Of a stretch of DNA of 64,000 nt, positions 49,855 to 58,361 are shown piece by piece. The notes under the pieces are model-generated. The model worked only from the letters and a program-made list of their open reading frames with translations, was not told where the DNA came from and did not search any database. The stretch lies in the NCBI RefSeq assembly GCF_016650695.1, contig NZ_JAEKFH010000003.1, forward strand, positions 702,001-766,000. The letters run 5' to 3'. Both the position numbers and the translations under genes were made by a program. The first letter of the stretch is position 1, and the number at the start of each line of letters is the position of its first letter. Origin of the DNA: Pseudomonas sp. TH41 (GTDB taxonomy: Bacteria; Pseudomonadota; Gammaproteobacteria; Pseudomonadales; Pseudomonadaceae).

Positions 49855-50945
49855 GGCTGTACCTTCACGGCAAATGCCTTGAGCGCGAGCTTGAGCAATT
49901 CGTTGTGTTGGTAGCGGCCGTCACGGTCATCGCCGTAGCGGACGATCACCAGGTTTTGGCTGGGGATTACGTACATCGCCTGCCCCCAATGGCCCAGCGC
50001 GGCGAAGGTATCGGCGGGGGCTTCGGGCCAGGGTTGTGCCGCGCCATCCACCGCGCGATTGAGCCACCACTGTCCGCCGGGCACCGCATCGTCCTGATTC
50101 TTTTGATAGTGGGCAAAGGGTTCGCGATTGAAGGCGACCCAGTCTTTGGGAAGCAATTGGCGTTCGCCCCAACGACCGTCGCGCAACATCAACAGACCGA
50201 CGCGGGCCAGATCCCGAGCGGTGAGGTAGGCATAGGACGAAGCGACAAAGGTGCCTGTGGCGTCGGTTTCCCAGACGGCGTGGCGAATCCCTAACGGTTC
50301 GAACAACGCAGCCCATGGATAGTCCGGATAACGTGCCGGGCCGACGATGTTTTTCAGCGCGGCGGACAGCAGATTGCTGTCGCCACTGGAATAGCGAAAC
50401 GCCTGACCGGGGGCGGCGTACTCGCCGTGATCGGCGGTGAACGCGGCCATGTCGGGGTGACCGCGGGTGTAGAGCATCGCGACCACCGAGGACTTCAACG
50501 GTGCGTATTCGTAGTCTTCCTGCCAGTCCAGGCCCGAAGCCCAATGCAGCAGATCGGCCATTGTTATCGTCGGGTGTTTTTCAAGCGCTGGATAAAACTT
50601 CAGCACCGGGTCTTTGAGTGTGAACAGGCCTTCGCCATAGGCCACGCCGAGGACCGTGGCCATGAGGCTTTTGCTGATCGACCAGGTCAGGTGCGGTGTG
50701 TTGGCGGTGGTTGGCGCGGCGTAGCGCTCGTAGATCAATTGGCCGTCGCGGATCACCAGCAAGGCATCGGTGCGGATGCCTTGGCGCGTGGTGTCGTCGC
50801 GAGGAGGGAAGGCGTAGGCCTCCAAGGCGTCGAGTGCGGGCCCGGTGATCGTCGGACCGGCCGACCATTGTTCGGCAGGCCATTGTTCGGCTTGGGCTGT
50901 GAGGCTGAGCAGCAGCATCAACATCAGGGACAAGCCTTTGAACAT
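49851..50945 (-). CDS. Beta-lactamase-fold serine hydrolase, exported
   Basis: A 364-residue protein with a signal peptide (MFKGLSLMLMLLLSLTAQAE) and a class C beta-lactamase/penicillin-binding fold: SxxK nucleophile in LTWSISKSLMATVLGVAYGE, a YxN-like YSSGDSNLLSAALK segment and a closing GHWGQAMYV motif in place of KTG. Such proteins are esterases or peptidases more often than antibiotic-resistance enzymes; I do not predict resistance. Confidence 0.85.
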   Translation of the reverse strand: MFKGLSLMLMLLLSLTAQAEQWPAEQWSAGPTITGPALDALEAYAFPPRDDTTRQGIRTDALLVIRDGQLIYERYAAPTTANTPHLTWSISKSLMATVLGVAYGEGLFTLKDPVLKFYPALEKHPTITMADLLHWASGLDWQEDYEYAPLKSSVVAMLYTRGHPDMAAFTADHGEYAAPGQAFRYSSGDSNLLSAALKNIVGPARYPDYPWAALFEPLGIRHAVWETDATGTFVASSYAYLTARDLARVGLLMLRDGRWGERQLLPKDWVAFNREPFAHYQKNQDDAVPGGQWWLNRAVDGAAQPWPEAPADTFAALGHWGQAMYVIPSQNLVIVRYGDDRDGRYQHNELLKLALKAFAVKVQP

Positions 50946-51009
50946 GGCAGGGGCTCGAAGTTGTGAACCTGCTGAGCCTAGCCCAGTTAAATGACACTCT
51001 CACTGTCCC

Positions 51010-51114
51010 TGTAGGAGCTGCCGCAGGCTGCGATCTTTTGATCTTTATCTTTTTCGGAGCCGCGGAAGATCAAGATAAAGATCAAAAGATCGCAGCCTGC
51101 GGCAGCTCCTACAG
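51010..51114. repeat. REP-like inverted pair (type A)
   Basis: Arms of about 45 bases, TGTAGGAGCTGCCGCAGGCT and its complement, extended with GATCTTTATCTTTT. It has one of the longest perfect pairings of the set. It overlaps the end of the acyl-CoA dehydrogenase-like gene by a few bases. Confidence 0.93.
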
Positions 51115-51990
51115 TGAACTGTTCAAGGCTTTGGCCAACCGCTTGCCTCTGGCTCCCGCCGCCAAATCCATCACCGCCTGATCCCTGCGCCACATCGCCG
51201 CCCAATGCGGCGGGCCATCGGCCAATGCCTGATCCACCTCAGCCTTGAGCCCATCGAACTGTGCAAACAACCCGCCCAGCAACACATGGCCGGCCGAATT
51301 ATTCGGCGCTTGCCGACTGACTTCTGCACACCCGGCCAGCAGCGCCAGCAATCGCAGTTGCAAGGTTTGCGGCCAGTCACTGTCCTGAGCGACCCCATAC
51401 AGCCAGGCCGTCATGGCGCTCAGCACATAGATGTCTTCCAGCGTGCGGAACGGTTTGACGTAAGCGTCCCAACCATCCCCCGCCAGCAATTCACATAGCG
51501 CGTTGTCGAGAAACAGTCGGCCGTGGCTGATGTCCGGCATCAACGGGATCGCAGGCAGTTTTTCCAGGCGCACGCCCGGCTCATCGGGATAGACCACCGC
51601 CAGACTCAAGCGCGGCGTCTCGCCAGGTTCTTCACTGCGAGCAGCAATCAGCAACCAGTCGGCGGCATCGCCAGCGGTGACGAAATCCTTGCGCCCGCTG
51701 ACGCGCAAATCGCTGAGACGGGTTTGCATGTCTGCCACCCGCAGGCTGCGTTGCTCAGTCGCACACAACGCGCCGAGACTCAGGGGCGCGCTCGGCCAGA
51801 GCATGCGCAATGCGGCCTGATAACCCACCAGAAACGCCAGCCCCGGTGTCGCCATCAACCGGCCACCCGCTACCGCCAGTTCGAACGGCGTAACGCTACC
51901 CAATTGGTGCAACAAGATCGAAAAACCTTCGCCCAAGTCCGCATTGGCAGGCAAGCGATCACGGCGGTGCAACAGGGTTTGCCAGGGCAT
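51109..51990 (-). CDS. Acyl-CoA dehydrogenase-like protein, short
   Basis: A 293-residue protein resembling the middle and C-terminal parts of acyl-CoA dehydrogenases (VSGRKDFVTAGDAADWLLIA fits the flavin-side beta domain). It is about 80 residues shorter than the usual enzyme and I see no clear catalytic Glu. It may be a degenerate member with a non-enzymatic or altered role. The start at 51990 has GGAGCCTCTT upstream. It diverges from olsB. Confidence 0.6.
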   Translation of the reverse strand: MPWQTLLHRRDRLPANADLGEGFSILLHQLGSVTPFELAVAGGRLMATPGLAFLVGYQAALRMLWPSAPLSLGALCATEQRSLRVADMQTRLSDLRVSGRKDFVTAGDAADWLLIAARSEEPGETPRLSLAVVYPDEPGVRLEKLPAIPLMPDISHGRLFLDNALCELLAGDGWDAYVKPFRTLEDIYVLSAMTAWLYGVAQDSDWPQTLQLRLLALLAGCAEVSRQAPNNSAGHVLLGGLFAQFDGLKAEVDQALADGPPHWAAMWRRDQAVMDLAAGARGKRLAKALNSSL

Positions 51991-52007
51991 AAGAGGCTCC
52001 TTGTGGG

Positions 52008-52036
52008 CTGTCATAGAAGCATCACCAAAGCTTCAT
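52008..52036 (+). promoter_or_regulatory. Possible Pho box upstream of olsB
   Basis: Three seven-base elements at 11-base spacing, CTGTCAT, GCATCAC and GCTTCAT, separated by AGAA and CAAA. The PhoB box is built from CTGTCAT-type repeats of this period; only the first element is a full match. Ornithine-lipid synthesis is known to be induced by phosphate limitation. Confidence 0.4.
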
Positions 52037-52144
52037 GGCGATGACACCGGGGCTACATAGCCTGACTTTGCACAACACGGCTGCATAAAGAAAGTCGATC
52101 GGCTGCAACCCAAGACAGGGGAACAGCCCGCACGGAGATTCCCA

Positions 52145-52900
52145 ATGACTCAGATCGCCCGCATCAGCGACACCGGCAATGAACGCCGCCTGCAAGCCGA
52201 ACGCCTGGTGGGCGCCGTGGCCTTGCAGGAAGCCCAGGCCCTGCGCTTCAACGTGTTCAGCGGCGAATTCAACGCCAAGCTCAAGGGTGCTGAACTGGGT
52301 CTGGACATGGATGACTATGACGTTCACTGCGCCCACATCGGTGTGCGCGACTTGAATACCGGGCGTCTGGTGGCGACCACTCGTTTGCTCGATCACACGG
52401 CGGCCAGCAGCCTGGGCAAGTTTTACAGTGAAGAGGAATTCAGCCTGCACGGGCTGGTCCATCTGCAAGGCCCGATCCTCGAAATCGGCCGCACCTGCGT
52501 CGACCCGGCCTACCGCAACGGCGGTACCATTGCCGTGCTCTGGGGTGAACTGGCGGAAGTGCTGAACCAGGGCGGCTACAGCTATTTGATGGGTTGCGCG
52601 AGTATTCCGATGCAGGACGGCGGCATTCAGGCTCACGCGATCATGCAGCGTTTGCGCGAACGTTATCTGTGCACCGAACACCTGCGCGCCGAGCCGAAAA
52701 AGCCGCTGCCTGTTTTGGACATCCCGTCCAACGTCATCGCCGAAATGCCACCGCTGCTCAAGGCCTACATGCGCCTGGGTGCGAAAATCTGCGGCGAGCC
52801 ATGCTGGGATGAGGATTTCCAGGTCGCCGACGTGTTCATCCTGCTCAAGCGCGACGAGCTTTGCCCGCGTTACGCCAAACACTTCAAGGCGGCTGTGTAA
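52145..52900 (+). CDS. olsB: L-ornithine N(alpha)-acyltransferase
   Basis: A 251-residue GNAT-type acyltransferase. [20 protein letters not shown] and [20 protein letters not shown] are signatures of OlsB, which transfers a 3-hydroxyacyl group from ACP to ornithine to make lyso-ornithine lipid. CTCAGATC-type upstream bases give a modest ribosome-binding site (CGGAGATTCCC before the ATG). Its stop overlaps the olsA start as TAATG. Confidence 0.92.
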   Translation: MTQIARISDTGNERRLQAERLVGAVALQEAQALRFNVFSGEFNAKLKGAELGLDMDDYDVHCAHIGVRDLNTGRLVATTRLLDHTAASSLGKFYSEEEFSLHGLVHLQGPILEIGRTCVDPAYRNGGTIAVLWGELAEVLNQGGYSYLMGCASIPMQDGGIQAHAIMQRLRERYLCTEHLRAEPKKPLPVLDIPSNVIAEMPPLLKAYMRLGAKICGEPCWDEDFQVADVFILLKRDELCPRYAKHFKAAV

Positions 52901-53691
52901 TGAGTCGGTTGCGGGTGTACGCGCGGATCGCGCGAGTGCTTGGCGTAGTGACGCTGGGTTTGAGCATGGCCAGTGTGTTCGGGCTGTTCGAACGTTTAGG
53001 GATTGCTCATTCGATGGTTCGCCGCCAGCGCTGGTCGCGATTCTTCATGGCGCGGTTGAGCAACGCCCTGCCCTTTCGCGTGACGGTGCACGGTGAATTA
53101 CCGAAGGCGCCAATGCTGTGGGTCAGCAACCACGTGTCCTGGACCGACATCCCGCTGCTGGGCATGCTGACGCCATTGTCATTCCTGTCCAAGGCCGAAG
53201 TGCGCACCTGGCCTGTAGCGGGCTGGTTGGCGGCCAAGGCCGGCAGCCTGTTTATCCGTCGGGGCTCGGGCGACAGCCAGTTGATCCGCAAACAGATGAC
53301 CCGTCATCTGGAGCAAGCGCATCCACTGCTGATGTTCCCGGAAGGCACCACCACCGACGGCCGTTCGTTGCGCACCTTTCATGGGCGCTTGCTGTCCGCG
53401 GCGATCGATTCGGAAGTGAAGCTGCAGCCGGTAGCGATTCGTTACTTGCGTGACGGTGAGCTTGATTCACTGGCACCGTTTGTTGGCGATGATGATTTGC
53501 TGTCGCACTTGATGCGCTTGTTCGCGAACGATCGGGGTGAAGTGGAGATTCATCTGCTCAAGCCGATTGCTTGCGAAGGTCGGGAGCGCGCGGCGCTGGC
53601 GTTCGAAGCGCAGCAGGCGGTACAGAAGGCGTTGTTTGGGGCGATTCCAGCAACACAGCAAGCCCCGATGCGCCCCGCTATCGCGGCCTAA
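52900..53691 (+). CDS. olsA: Lyso-ornithine lipid O-acyltransferase
   Basis: A 263-residue PlsC-family acyltransferase that adds the second acyl chain to lyso-ornithine lipid. The N-terminal hydrophobic segment (about 12-32) anchors it; WVSNHVSWTDIPLLG carries the catalytic HX4D motif and MFPEGTTTDGRSL the glycerophosphate-site motif. Together with olsB it gives the phosphorus-free ornithine lipid of the outer and inner membrane. Translationally coupled to olsB. Confidence 0.92.
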   Translation: MSRLRVYARIARVLGVVTLGLSMASVFGLFERLGIAHSMVRRQRWSRFFMARLSNALPFRVTVHGELPKAPMLWVSNHVSWTDIPLLGMLTPLSFLSKAEVRTWPVAGWLAAKAGSLFIRRGSGDSQLIRKQMTRHLEQAHPLLMFPEGTTTDGRSLRTFHGRLLSAAIDSEVKLQPVAIRYLRDGELDSLAPFVGDDDLLSHLMRLFANDRGEVEIHLLKPIACEGRERAALAFEAQQAVQKALFGAIPATQQAPMRPAIAA

Positions 53692-53721
53692 ACACACATC
53701 CCCCCGAAGAAACACATCCCC

Positions 53722-53812
53722 GTGTGGGAGCGGGCTTGCTCGCGAAAGCGGTCTGTCATCCACCATTGATGTCGACTGGCACACCGCTTTCGCGAGCAAG
53801 CCCGCTCCCACA
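53722..53812. repeat. REP-like inverted pair (type B)
   Basis: TGTGGGAGCGGGCTTGCTCG and its complement with matching inner GCGAAAGCGGT / ACCGCTTTCGC, between convergent olsA and acpH-like genes. Confidence 0.92.
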
Positions 53813-53818
53813 AGGGAT

Positions 53819-54397
53819 TTATCTTGCTGGATGGTTGCGCACAAATTGTTGAAGCTGTGGATAGAACAACCTGAAGTCCTCGCTCAACGGTTCATACAAC
53901 ACTCGCAACTCCTGCATCGCTGCCGCCAGTTCTTCGGGTCGGGTCAACCGACGAGAAATCCCTCGCAACACCTGCTCCAGCACCTCGAATTCCCGATAAG
54001 AACCCAACCAGTCGTTGGCCACCATATGCGGCGCGATGCGCGCCAAGCGTTCCGGCAGTTGCGGTTCGCGGGTCAGCACGCGGTACACGTGCGAGGTGAA
54101 CAGCTCCAGCGGTTGTTCGGCGTACAGTTTCCAGTCCCGCGCCAGGCAGTGATCGAAAAACACGTCGAGCACGATCCCGGCGTAACGCCGGCGGGTCAGG
54201 GAGAACCGCGACAGCGCCACGTCCACCAACGGGTGGCGATCGGTGAATACGTCGATGCTGCGATGCAGCTGGATGGCCGCTTCAATCTCCGGATCAAACT
54301 GCCCTTGCAGCCGCCCTTTGACGAAATCGCCGTAAAGACTGCCGAGCAATTGACCGGGGCGCTGGCCACCGAGGTGAAGATGAGCGAGATAGTTCAT
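53819..54397 (-). CDS. acpH: Acyl carrier protein phosphodiesterase
   Basis: A 192-residue AcpH-family protein (MNYLAHLHLGGQRPGQLLGS, QLHRSIDVFTDRHP) with the metal-binding His/Asp pattern of the family. It removes the phosphopantetheine prosthetic group from ACP. It is monocistronic and diverges from the arsR-type gene. Confidence 0.88.
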   Translation of the reverse strand: MNYLAHLHLGGQRPGQLLGSLYGDFVKGRLQGQFDPEIEAAIQLHRSIDVFTDRHPLVDVALSRFSLTRRRYAGIVLDVFFDHCLARDWKLYAEQPLELFTSHVYRVLTREPQLPERLARIAPHMVANDWLGSYREFEVLEQVLRGISRRLTRPEELAAAMQELRVLYEPLSEDFRLFYPQLQQFVRNHPAR

Positions 54398-54439
54398 GGG
54401 CGCAGCTTAGCACTGCACCCTTGTATCGTTACACCCACC

Positions 54440-54548
54440 ATATCGTTATAACCCGATATACCGATTTACGCGGTCCTCAGAGCAAAATCATATTGGAATA
54501 TCGCGAAATACCGATTTAAAGTTCGCTGCATCGCGATATAGCGTTTTA
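54440..54548. promoter_or_regulatory. Repeat operator array upstream of the arsR-type gene
   Basis: Three near-identical 15-base elements: CGATATACCGATTTA (54454-54468), CGAAATACCGATTTA (54504-54518) and CGATATAGCGTTTTA (54534-54548), spaced 50 and 30 bases, so all face the same side of the helix. They overlap dyads: ATATCG-N8-CGATAT (54440-54459), the 18-base imperfect palindrome GGAATATCGCGAAATACC (54495-54512) and ATCGCGAT (54530-54537). This is most simply the autoregulatory operator of the adjacent ArsR-family protein. Confidence 0.75.
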
Positions 54549-54568
54549 CTCATCACGAGCCCTAAGCC

Positions 54569-54871
54569 ATGAACCTCGACCTCGACGAAATAATAAAAGC
54601 CCTGGCACACCCAGTACGGCGAGAAATCCTGCACTGGCTCAAAGACCCGACCGTCGAATTCCCCGACCAGTCCCACAGCAACGAGCACGGCGTCTGCGCC
54701 GGGCAAATTGATCAACGTTGCGGTTTGTCGCAGTCCACCGTGTCTGCGCATCTGGCCACCCTGCAGCGCGCCGGCCTGATCAGCAGCCGCAAAGTCGGCC
54801 AATGGCACTTTTTCAAACGCAACGAGGAAACCATCCAGGCGTTCCTCCGCACCTTCAGCAAAGAGCTCTGA
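54569..54871 (+). CDS. ArsR-family transcriptional regulator
   Basis: A 100-residue winged-helix protein: ALAHPVRREILHWLKDP is the ArsR N-terminal helix, and CGLSQSTVSAHLATLQRAGL the recognition helix with RKVGQWHFFKRN as the wing. There is no CxC metal site of the ELCVC type; the only cysteines are VCAGQIDQRCG, so thiol or electrophile sensing is possible. It heads an operon with an MFS exporter (34-base gap) and an Old Yellow Enzyme reductase, which suggests a reactive-compound response. Confidence 0.87.
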   Translation: MNLDLDEIIKALAHPVRREILHWLKDPTVEFPDQSHSNEHGVCAGQIDQRCGLSQSTVSAHLATLQRAGLISSRKVGQWHFFKRNEETIQAFLRTFSKEL

Positions 54872-54905
54872 CCCTTTACGTCAGTCAGCCGACAAGGAAT
54901 CAATA

Positions 54906-56072
54906 ATGCCCCTCTCGCTCCTCATTCTGGCCTTGAGCGCCTTCGCCATCGGCACCACCGAGTTCGTCATCATGGGCTTGCTGCCGGACGTGGCGGCCGA
55001 CCTCGGTGTGTCGATTCCCGGCGCCGGCTGGCTGGTGACCGGTTACGCCCTGGGCGTGGCTATCGGTGCGCCTTTCATGGCACTGGCCACCGCCCGACTG
55101 CCGCGTAAGGCCGCTTTGGTAGCGTTGATGGGGATTTTCATCATCGGCAATCTGCTCTGCGCACTGGCCACTGACTACAACGTGCTGATGTTTGCCCGTG
55201 TGGTGACCGCCCTCTGCCACGGTGCGTTCTTCGGCATCGGTTCGGTGGTGGCAGCAGGCCTGGTACCGGCTAACAAACGCGCTTCGGCCGTGGCCCTGAT
55301 GTTCACCGGCCTGACCCTGGCCAATGTCCTCGGCGTGCCGTTGGGCACTGCACTCGGTCAGGAAGCCGGCTGGCGTTCGACTTTCTGGGCGGTCACCGTG
55401 ATCGGCGTGATTGCGCTGATCGGCCTGATCCGCTTCCTGCCGGCCAAGCGCGATGAAGAGAAACTCGACATGCGCGCCGAACTGGCTGCGCTCAAAGGGG
55501 CCGGGATCTGGCTGTCCCTGAGCATGACCGCCCTGTTCGCGGCCTCGGTGTTCACCCTGTTCACTTATGTCGCGCCGTTGCTGGGCGAAGTCACCGGTGT
55601 CTCGCCTCGTGGTGTGACCTGGACCTTGATGCTCATCGGCCTGGGCCTGACGGTCGGCAATATCATCGGCGGCAAACTGGCTGACAAAGGCATGGCCGCG
55701 ACGTTGATCGGCGTCTTCATTTCGATGGCGGTGATTTCCACCGTGCTGACCTGGACCAGCGTCGCGCTGATTCCAACCGAAATCACCCTGTTCCTCTGGG
55801 CCACCGCGTGCTTTGCCGCCGTGCCTGCCCTGCAAGTGAACGTGGTGACCTTCGGCAAGGCTGCACCGAACCTGGTGTCGACCCTGAACATCGGCGCATT
55901 CAACATCGGCAACGCACTGGGCGCCTGGGTCGGCGGAAGCGTCATCGCCCACGGCTTCGGCCTGACCCGCGTGCCTCTCGCGGCCGCCGTACTGGCGGTA
56001 CTCGCCTTGCTGATCACCCTGATTACTTTCCGCCAGAGCGGCAACCCCGAACTGGCCCCTGCTACTCACTAA
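54906..56072 (+). CDS. MFS exporter, DHA1 family (AraJ/YdhP-like)
   Basis: A 388-residue major facilitator with twelve membrane helices. The start MPLSLLILALSAFAIGTTEF, the first-loop motif ALATARLPRKAALV and GWRSTFWAVTVIG (motif C region) fit drug-efflux DHA1 proteins such as AraJ and YdhP. It lies between an ArsR regulator and nemA in one operon and likely exports the compound or product that the operon deals with. Confidence 0.88.
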   Translation: MPLSLLILALSAFAIGTTEFVIMGLLPDVAADLGVSIPGAGWLVTGYALGVAIGAPFMALATARLPRKAALVALMGIFIIGNLLCALATDYNVLMFARVVTALCHGAFFGIGSVVAAGLVPANKRASAVALMFTGLTLANVLGVPLGTALGQEAGWRSTFWAVTVIGVIALIGLIRFLPAKRDEEKLDMRAELAALKGAGIWLSLSMTALFAASVFTLFTYVAPLLGEVTGVSPRGVTWTLMLIGLGLTVGNIIGGKLADKGMAATLIGVFISMAVISTVLTWTSVALIPTEITLFLWATACFAAVPALQVNVVTFGKAAPNLVSTLNIGAFNIGNALGAWVGGSVIAHGFGLTRVPLAAAVLAVLALLITLITFRQSGNPELAPATH

Positions 56073-56092
56073 CCTCACGAGGGTTGTACTTC

Positions 56093-57142
56093 ATGACGAC
56101 TATTTTCGATCCGATCAAACTGGGCGACCTCGAGTTGGCCAACCGCATCATCATGGCGCCGCTGACCCGCTGCCGCGCCGACGAAGGCCGTGTGCCGAAC
56201 GCGCTGATGGCCGAGTACTACGTACAACGCGCCTCGGCCGGCCTGATCCTCAGCGAGGCCACTTCGGTCACGCCAATGGGCGTCGGCTACCCGGACACCC
56301 CGGGCATCTGGTCCAACGATCAGGTGCGTGGCTGGGCCAATGTGACCAAAGCGATCCACGGCGCGGGCGGTAAGATTTTCCTGCAACTGTGGCACGTCGG
56401 GCGTATTTCCCACGGGTCGTATCTGGGCGGTGAAGCGCCGGTCGCACCGAGCGCCATTCAGCCGGAAGGTCATGTCAGCCTGGTTCGCCCACTGGCCGAC
56501 TTCCCCACCCCGCGTGCTCTGGAAACCGCTGAAATCGCCGACATCGTCGACGCGTACCGCACCGGTGCCGAGAACGCCAAGGCAGCCGGTTTCGACGGTG
56601 TGGAAATCCACGGTGCCAACGGTTACCTGCTCGACCAGTTCCTGCAAAGCAGCACCAACCAGCGCACCGACCACTACGGTGGCTCCCTGGAAAACCGTGC
56701 GCGCCTGTTGCTGGAAGTGACCGATGCAGCGATCGAAGTCTGGGGCGCGGGCCGCGTGGGTGTGCACCTGTCACCGCGTGCCGATCTCCATGACATGGGC
56801 GACGACAACCTGTCCGAGACCTTTACCTATGTCGCTCGCGAGCTGGGCAAACGTGGCATCGCGTTCATCTGCTCTCGCGAGAGAGAAGCTGGCGACAGCC
56901 TCGGTCCTCAAATGAAGGACGCGTTCGGCGGCCCCTACATCATCAACGAGCGTTTCACCAAGGACAGCGCCAATGCCTGGCTAGCCAGCGGCAAGGCCGA
57001 TGCGGTCGCCTTCGGCGTGCCGTTCATTGCCAACCCGGACTTGCCTGCACGGTTGAAGGCCGATGCACCGCTGAATGAGGCGCGTCCGGAATTGTTTTAT
57101 GCCAAGGGCCCGGTTGGTTACATCGATTATCCGATGATGTAA
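56093..57142 (+). CDS. nemA: N-ethylmaleimide reductase (Old Yellow Enzyme)
   Basis: A 349-residue FMN-dependent ene-reductase. IIMAPLTRCRADEGRVPNAL is the flavin-binding start, FLQLWHVGRISHGSYL follows, VEIHGANGYLLDQFLQSSTN has the substrate-binding His/Asn pair, and TDHYGGSLENRARLLLEVTD is the family signature. It reduces electrophilic alkenes, maleimides and nitro compounds. The start at 56093 is set by homology. It is the last gene of the arsR-MFS-nemA operon. Confidence 0.93.
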   Translation: MTTIFDPIKLGDLELANRIIMAPLTRCRADEGRVPNALMAEYYVQRASAGLILSEATSVTPMGVGYPDTPGIWSNDQVRGWANVTKAIHGAGGKIFLQLWHVGRISHGSYLGGEAPVAPSAIQPEGHVSLVRPLADFPTPRALETAEIADIVDAYRTGAENAKAAGFDGVEIHGANGYLLDQFLQSSTNQRTDHYGGSLENRARLLLEVTDAAIEVWGAGRVGVHLSPRADLHDMGDDNLSETFTYVARELGKRGIAFICSREREAGDSLGPQMKDAFGGPYIINERFTKDSANAWLASGKADAVAFGVPFIANPDLPARLKADAPLNEARPELFYAKGPVGYIDYPMM

Positions 57143-57155
57143 TTTTCAACCACGT

Positions 57156-57185
57156 AAAAAAGCCGCGTACGAACGCGGCTTTTTT
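57156..57185. terminator. Terminator of the arsR-MFS-nemA operon
   Basis: AAAAAGCCGCG / CGCGGCTTTTT hairpin with a TACGAA-type loop, 13 bases after the nemA stop. Symmetric, so it may act in both directions. Confidence 0.88.
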
Positions 57186-57210
57186 ATACCTGAATATCGC
57201 GATTTGGCAC

Positions 57211-57307
57211 TGTAGGAGCTGCCGCAGGCTGCGATCTTTTGATCTTGATCTGGCGATACCGCAGCAGCTGAAGATCAAAAGATCGCAGCCTTCGGCAGCT
57301 CCTACAG
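57211..57307. repeat. REP-like inverted pair (type A)
   Basis: TGTAGGAGCTGCCGCAGGCT and CCTTCGGCAGCTCCTACAGG around GATCTTTTGATC, between the convergent nemA and emhR. Confidence 0.92.
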
Positions 57308-57463
57308 GGGCGACACAAAATTCCTACAAAATAATGAGGCTGCCGCCTGTCAACCGGGCGAATGTGCGTATATAAAAGCACCCCAATGCCGTGGAGCCGG
57401 TGAAGAACTGTTCATTTATGGCTCCGACGGATGACACACGCAAAGCCGATTACGCATTTTGTT
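57308..57463. other. Interval downstream of emhR
   Basis: 156 bases between the REP pair and the emhR stop. A GTATATAAAAGC stretch near 57370 is AT-rich but no gene, terminator or operator is recognised. Confidence 0.4.
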
Positions 57464-58096
57464 TCATTTGCGCAGACTGGGGCTCAAGCGCAGCATATCC
57501 AACCCTGTATCAACCCAACGCTCTGCTTCGATGTGCAGGTGAAAACTGTCGGGAACCAGCAGCCACTGATACAAGATGCCATCGATGTAAGCATGCAGGC
57601 TGATGGCCGCGCGCTCCGTGTCGAGGTTTTCCGGCAATTGCCCCCGATTCACTGCATTACGCAGGGCCAGGCCGATCCGCACATTGCAGTCGAGGCTGGC
57701 CACCACACGCTGCTGGCGCAGATCGCACATTTCATCGGTGAATTCGCATTTATGGAAAAAAATCTCATTGATGCGTCGTGTTTTCGGGTCCAGGGCAACT
57801 TGATGAAACAAATGAATCAGCAGCTTGCGCATGCAGCCCAGTGGATCGAGCTCTGCTTCGCTTTCACTGGCCCTGGCCATTTCTTCCAGCGGCTCGTGCA
57901 ACGTATCGAGCATGGCCTGTACCAGGTCCGCCTTGTTGCTGAAATGCCAGTAGATCGCCCCGCGAGTGACGCCAGCCAGGGTCGCGATGTCCGCCAGTGT
58001 CGTGCGCGCTACGCCCCGTTCAAAAAAGGCCTTTTCTGCCGCTTCGAGTATCTGGCTACGGGTTTCTTGAGCTTCCTCTTTGGTACGACGGACCAT
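57464..58096 (-). CDS. emhR: TetR-family repressor of the RND efflux operon (EmhR/TtgR)
   Basis: A 210-residue TetR repressor: [20 protein letters not shown] opens the DNA-binding domain, and [20 protein letters not shown] contains the helix-turn-helix; the C-terminal ligand domain ([20 protein letters not shown] onward) resembles TtgR/AcrR. In P. putida TtgR releases its operator on binding antibiotics or flavonoids. It is divergent from emhABC across a 265-base region that holds a near-identical operator. Confidence 0.93.
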   Translation of the reverse strand: MVRRTKEEAQETRSQILEAAEKAFFERGVARTTLADIATLAGVTRGAIYWHFSNKADLVQAMLDTLHEPLEEMARASESEAELDPLGCMRKLLIHLFHQVALDPKTRRINEIFFHKCEFTDEMCDLRQQRVVASLDCNVRIGLALRNAVNRGQLPENLDTERAAISLHAYIDGILYQWLLVPDSFHLHIEAERWVDTGLDMLRLSPSLRK

Positions 58097-58242
58097 GGCA
58101 GTAAAACCTCAATCAGGATGCTTCAGCGATGTCTGAATATCCGCTGAATAAAAGTGGGGCGAGCGCTCTTGGGTATCGTCCCCGGCCTACAATTCGAACC
58201 TTCGAACGGCGTCTGTAACGATGTGGATACGTGGTCAAGGTG

Positions 58243-58270
58243 TTTACAAACAACCATGAACGTAAGTATA
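58243..58270. promoter_or_regulatory. TtgR/EmhR-type operator
   Basis: The stretch starting TTTACAAACAACCATGAACG and ending GTAAGTATA agrees, with one change that I can recall, with the P. putida ttgR-ttgA operator (TTTACAAACAACCATGAATG and following). It lies 92 bases upstream of the emhA start. Confidence 0.85.
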
Positions 58271-58361
58271 TTCATTAGCAAGCTACTTATCCACTCATCA
58301 CCCATTTTTTACCTTTCCACATTTCTTGAGCGTTTCTTGCGCGCCTGACCCGAGGATTTTC

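Noticed and set aside
49851-50945. Serine hydrolase as an antibiotic-resistance beta-lactamase
   Set aside because: The SxxK motif is present, but the KTG box is replaced and the overall sequence resembles esterase-type relatives.
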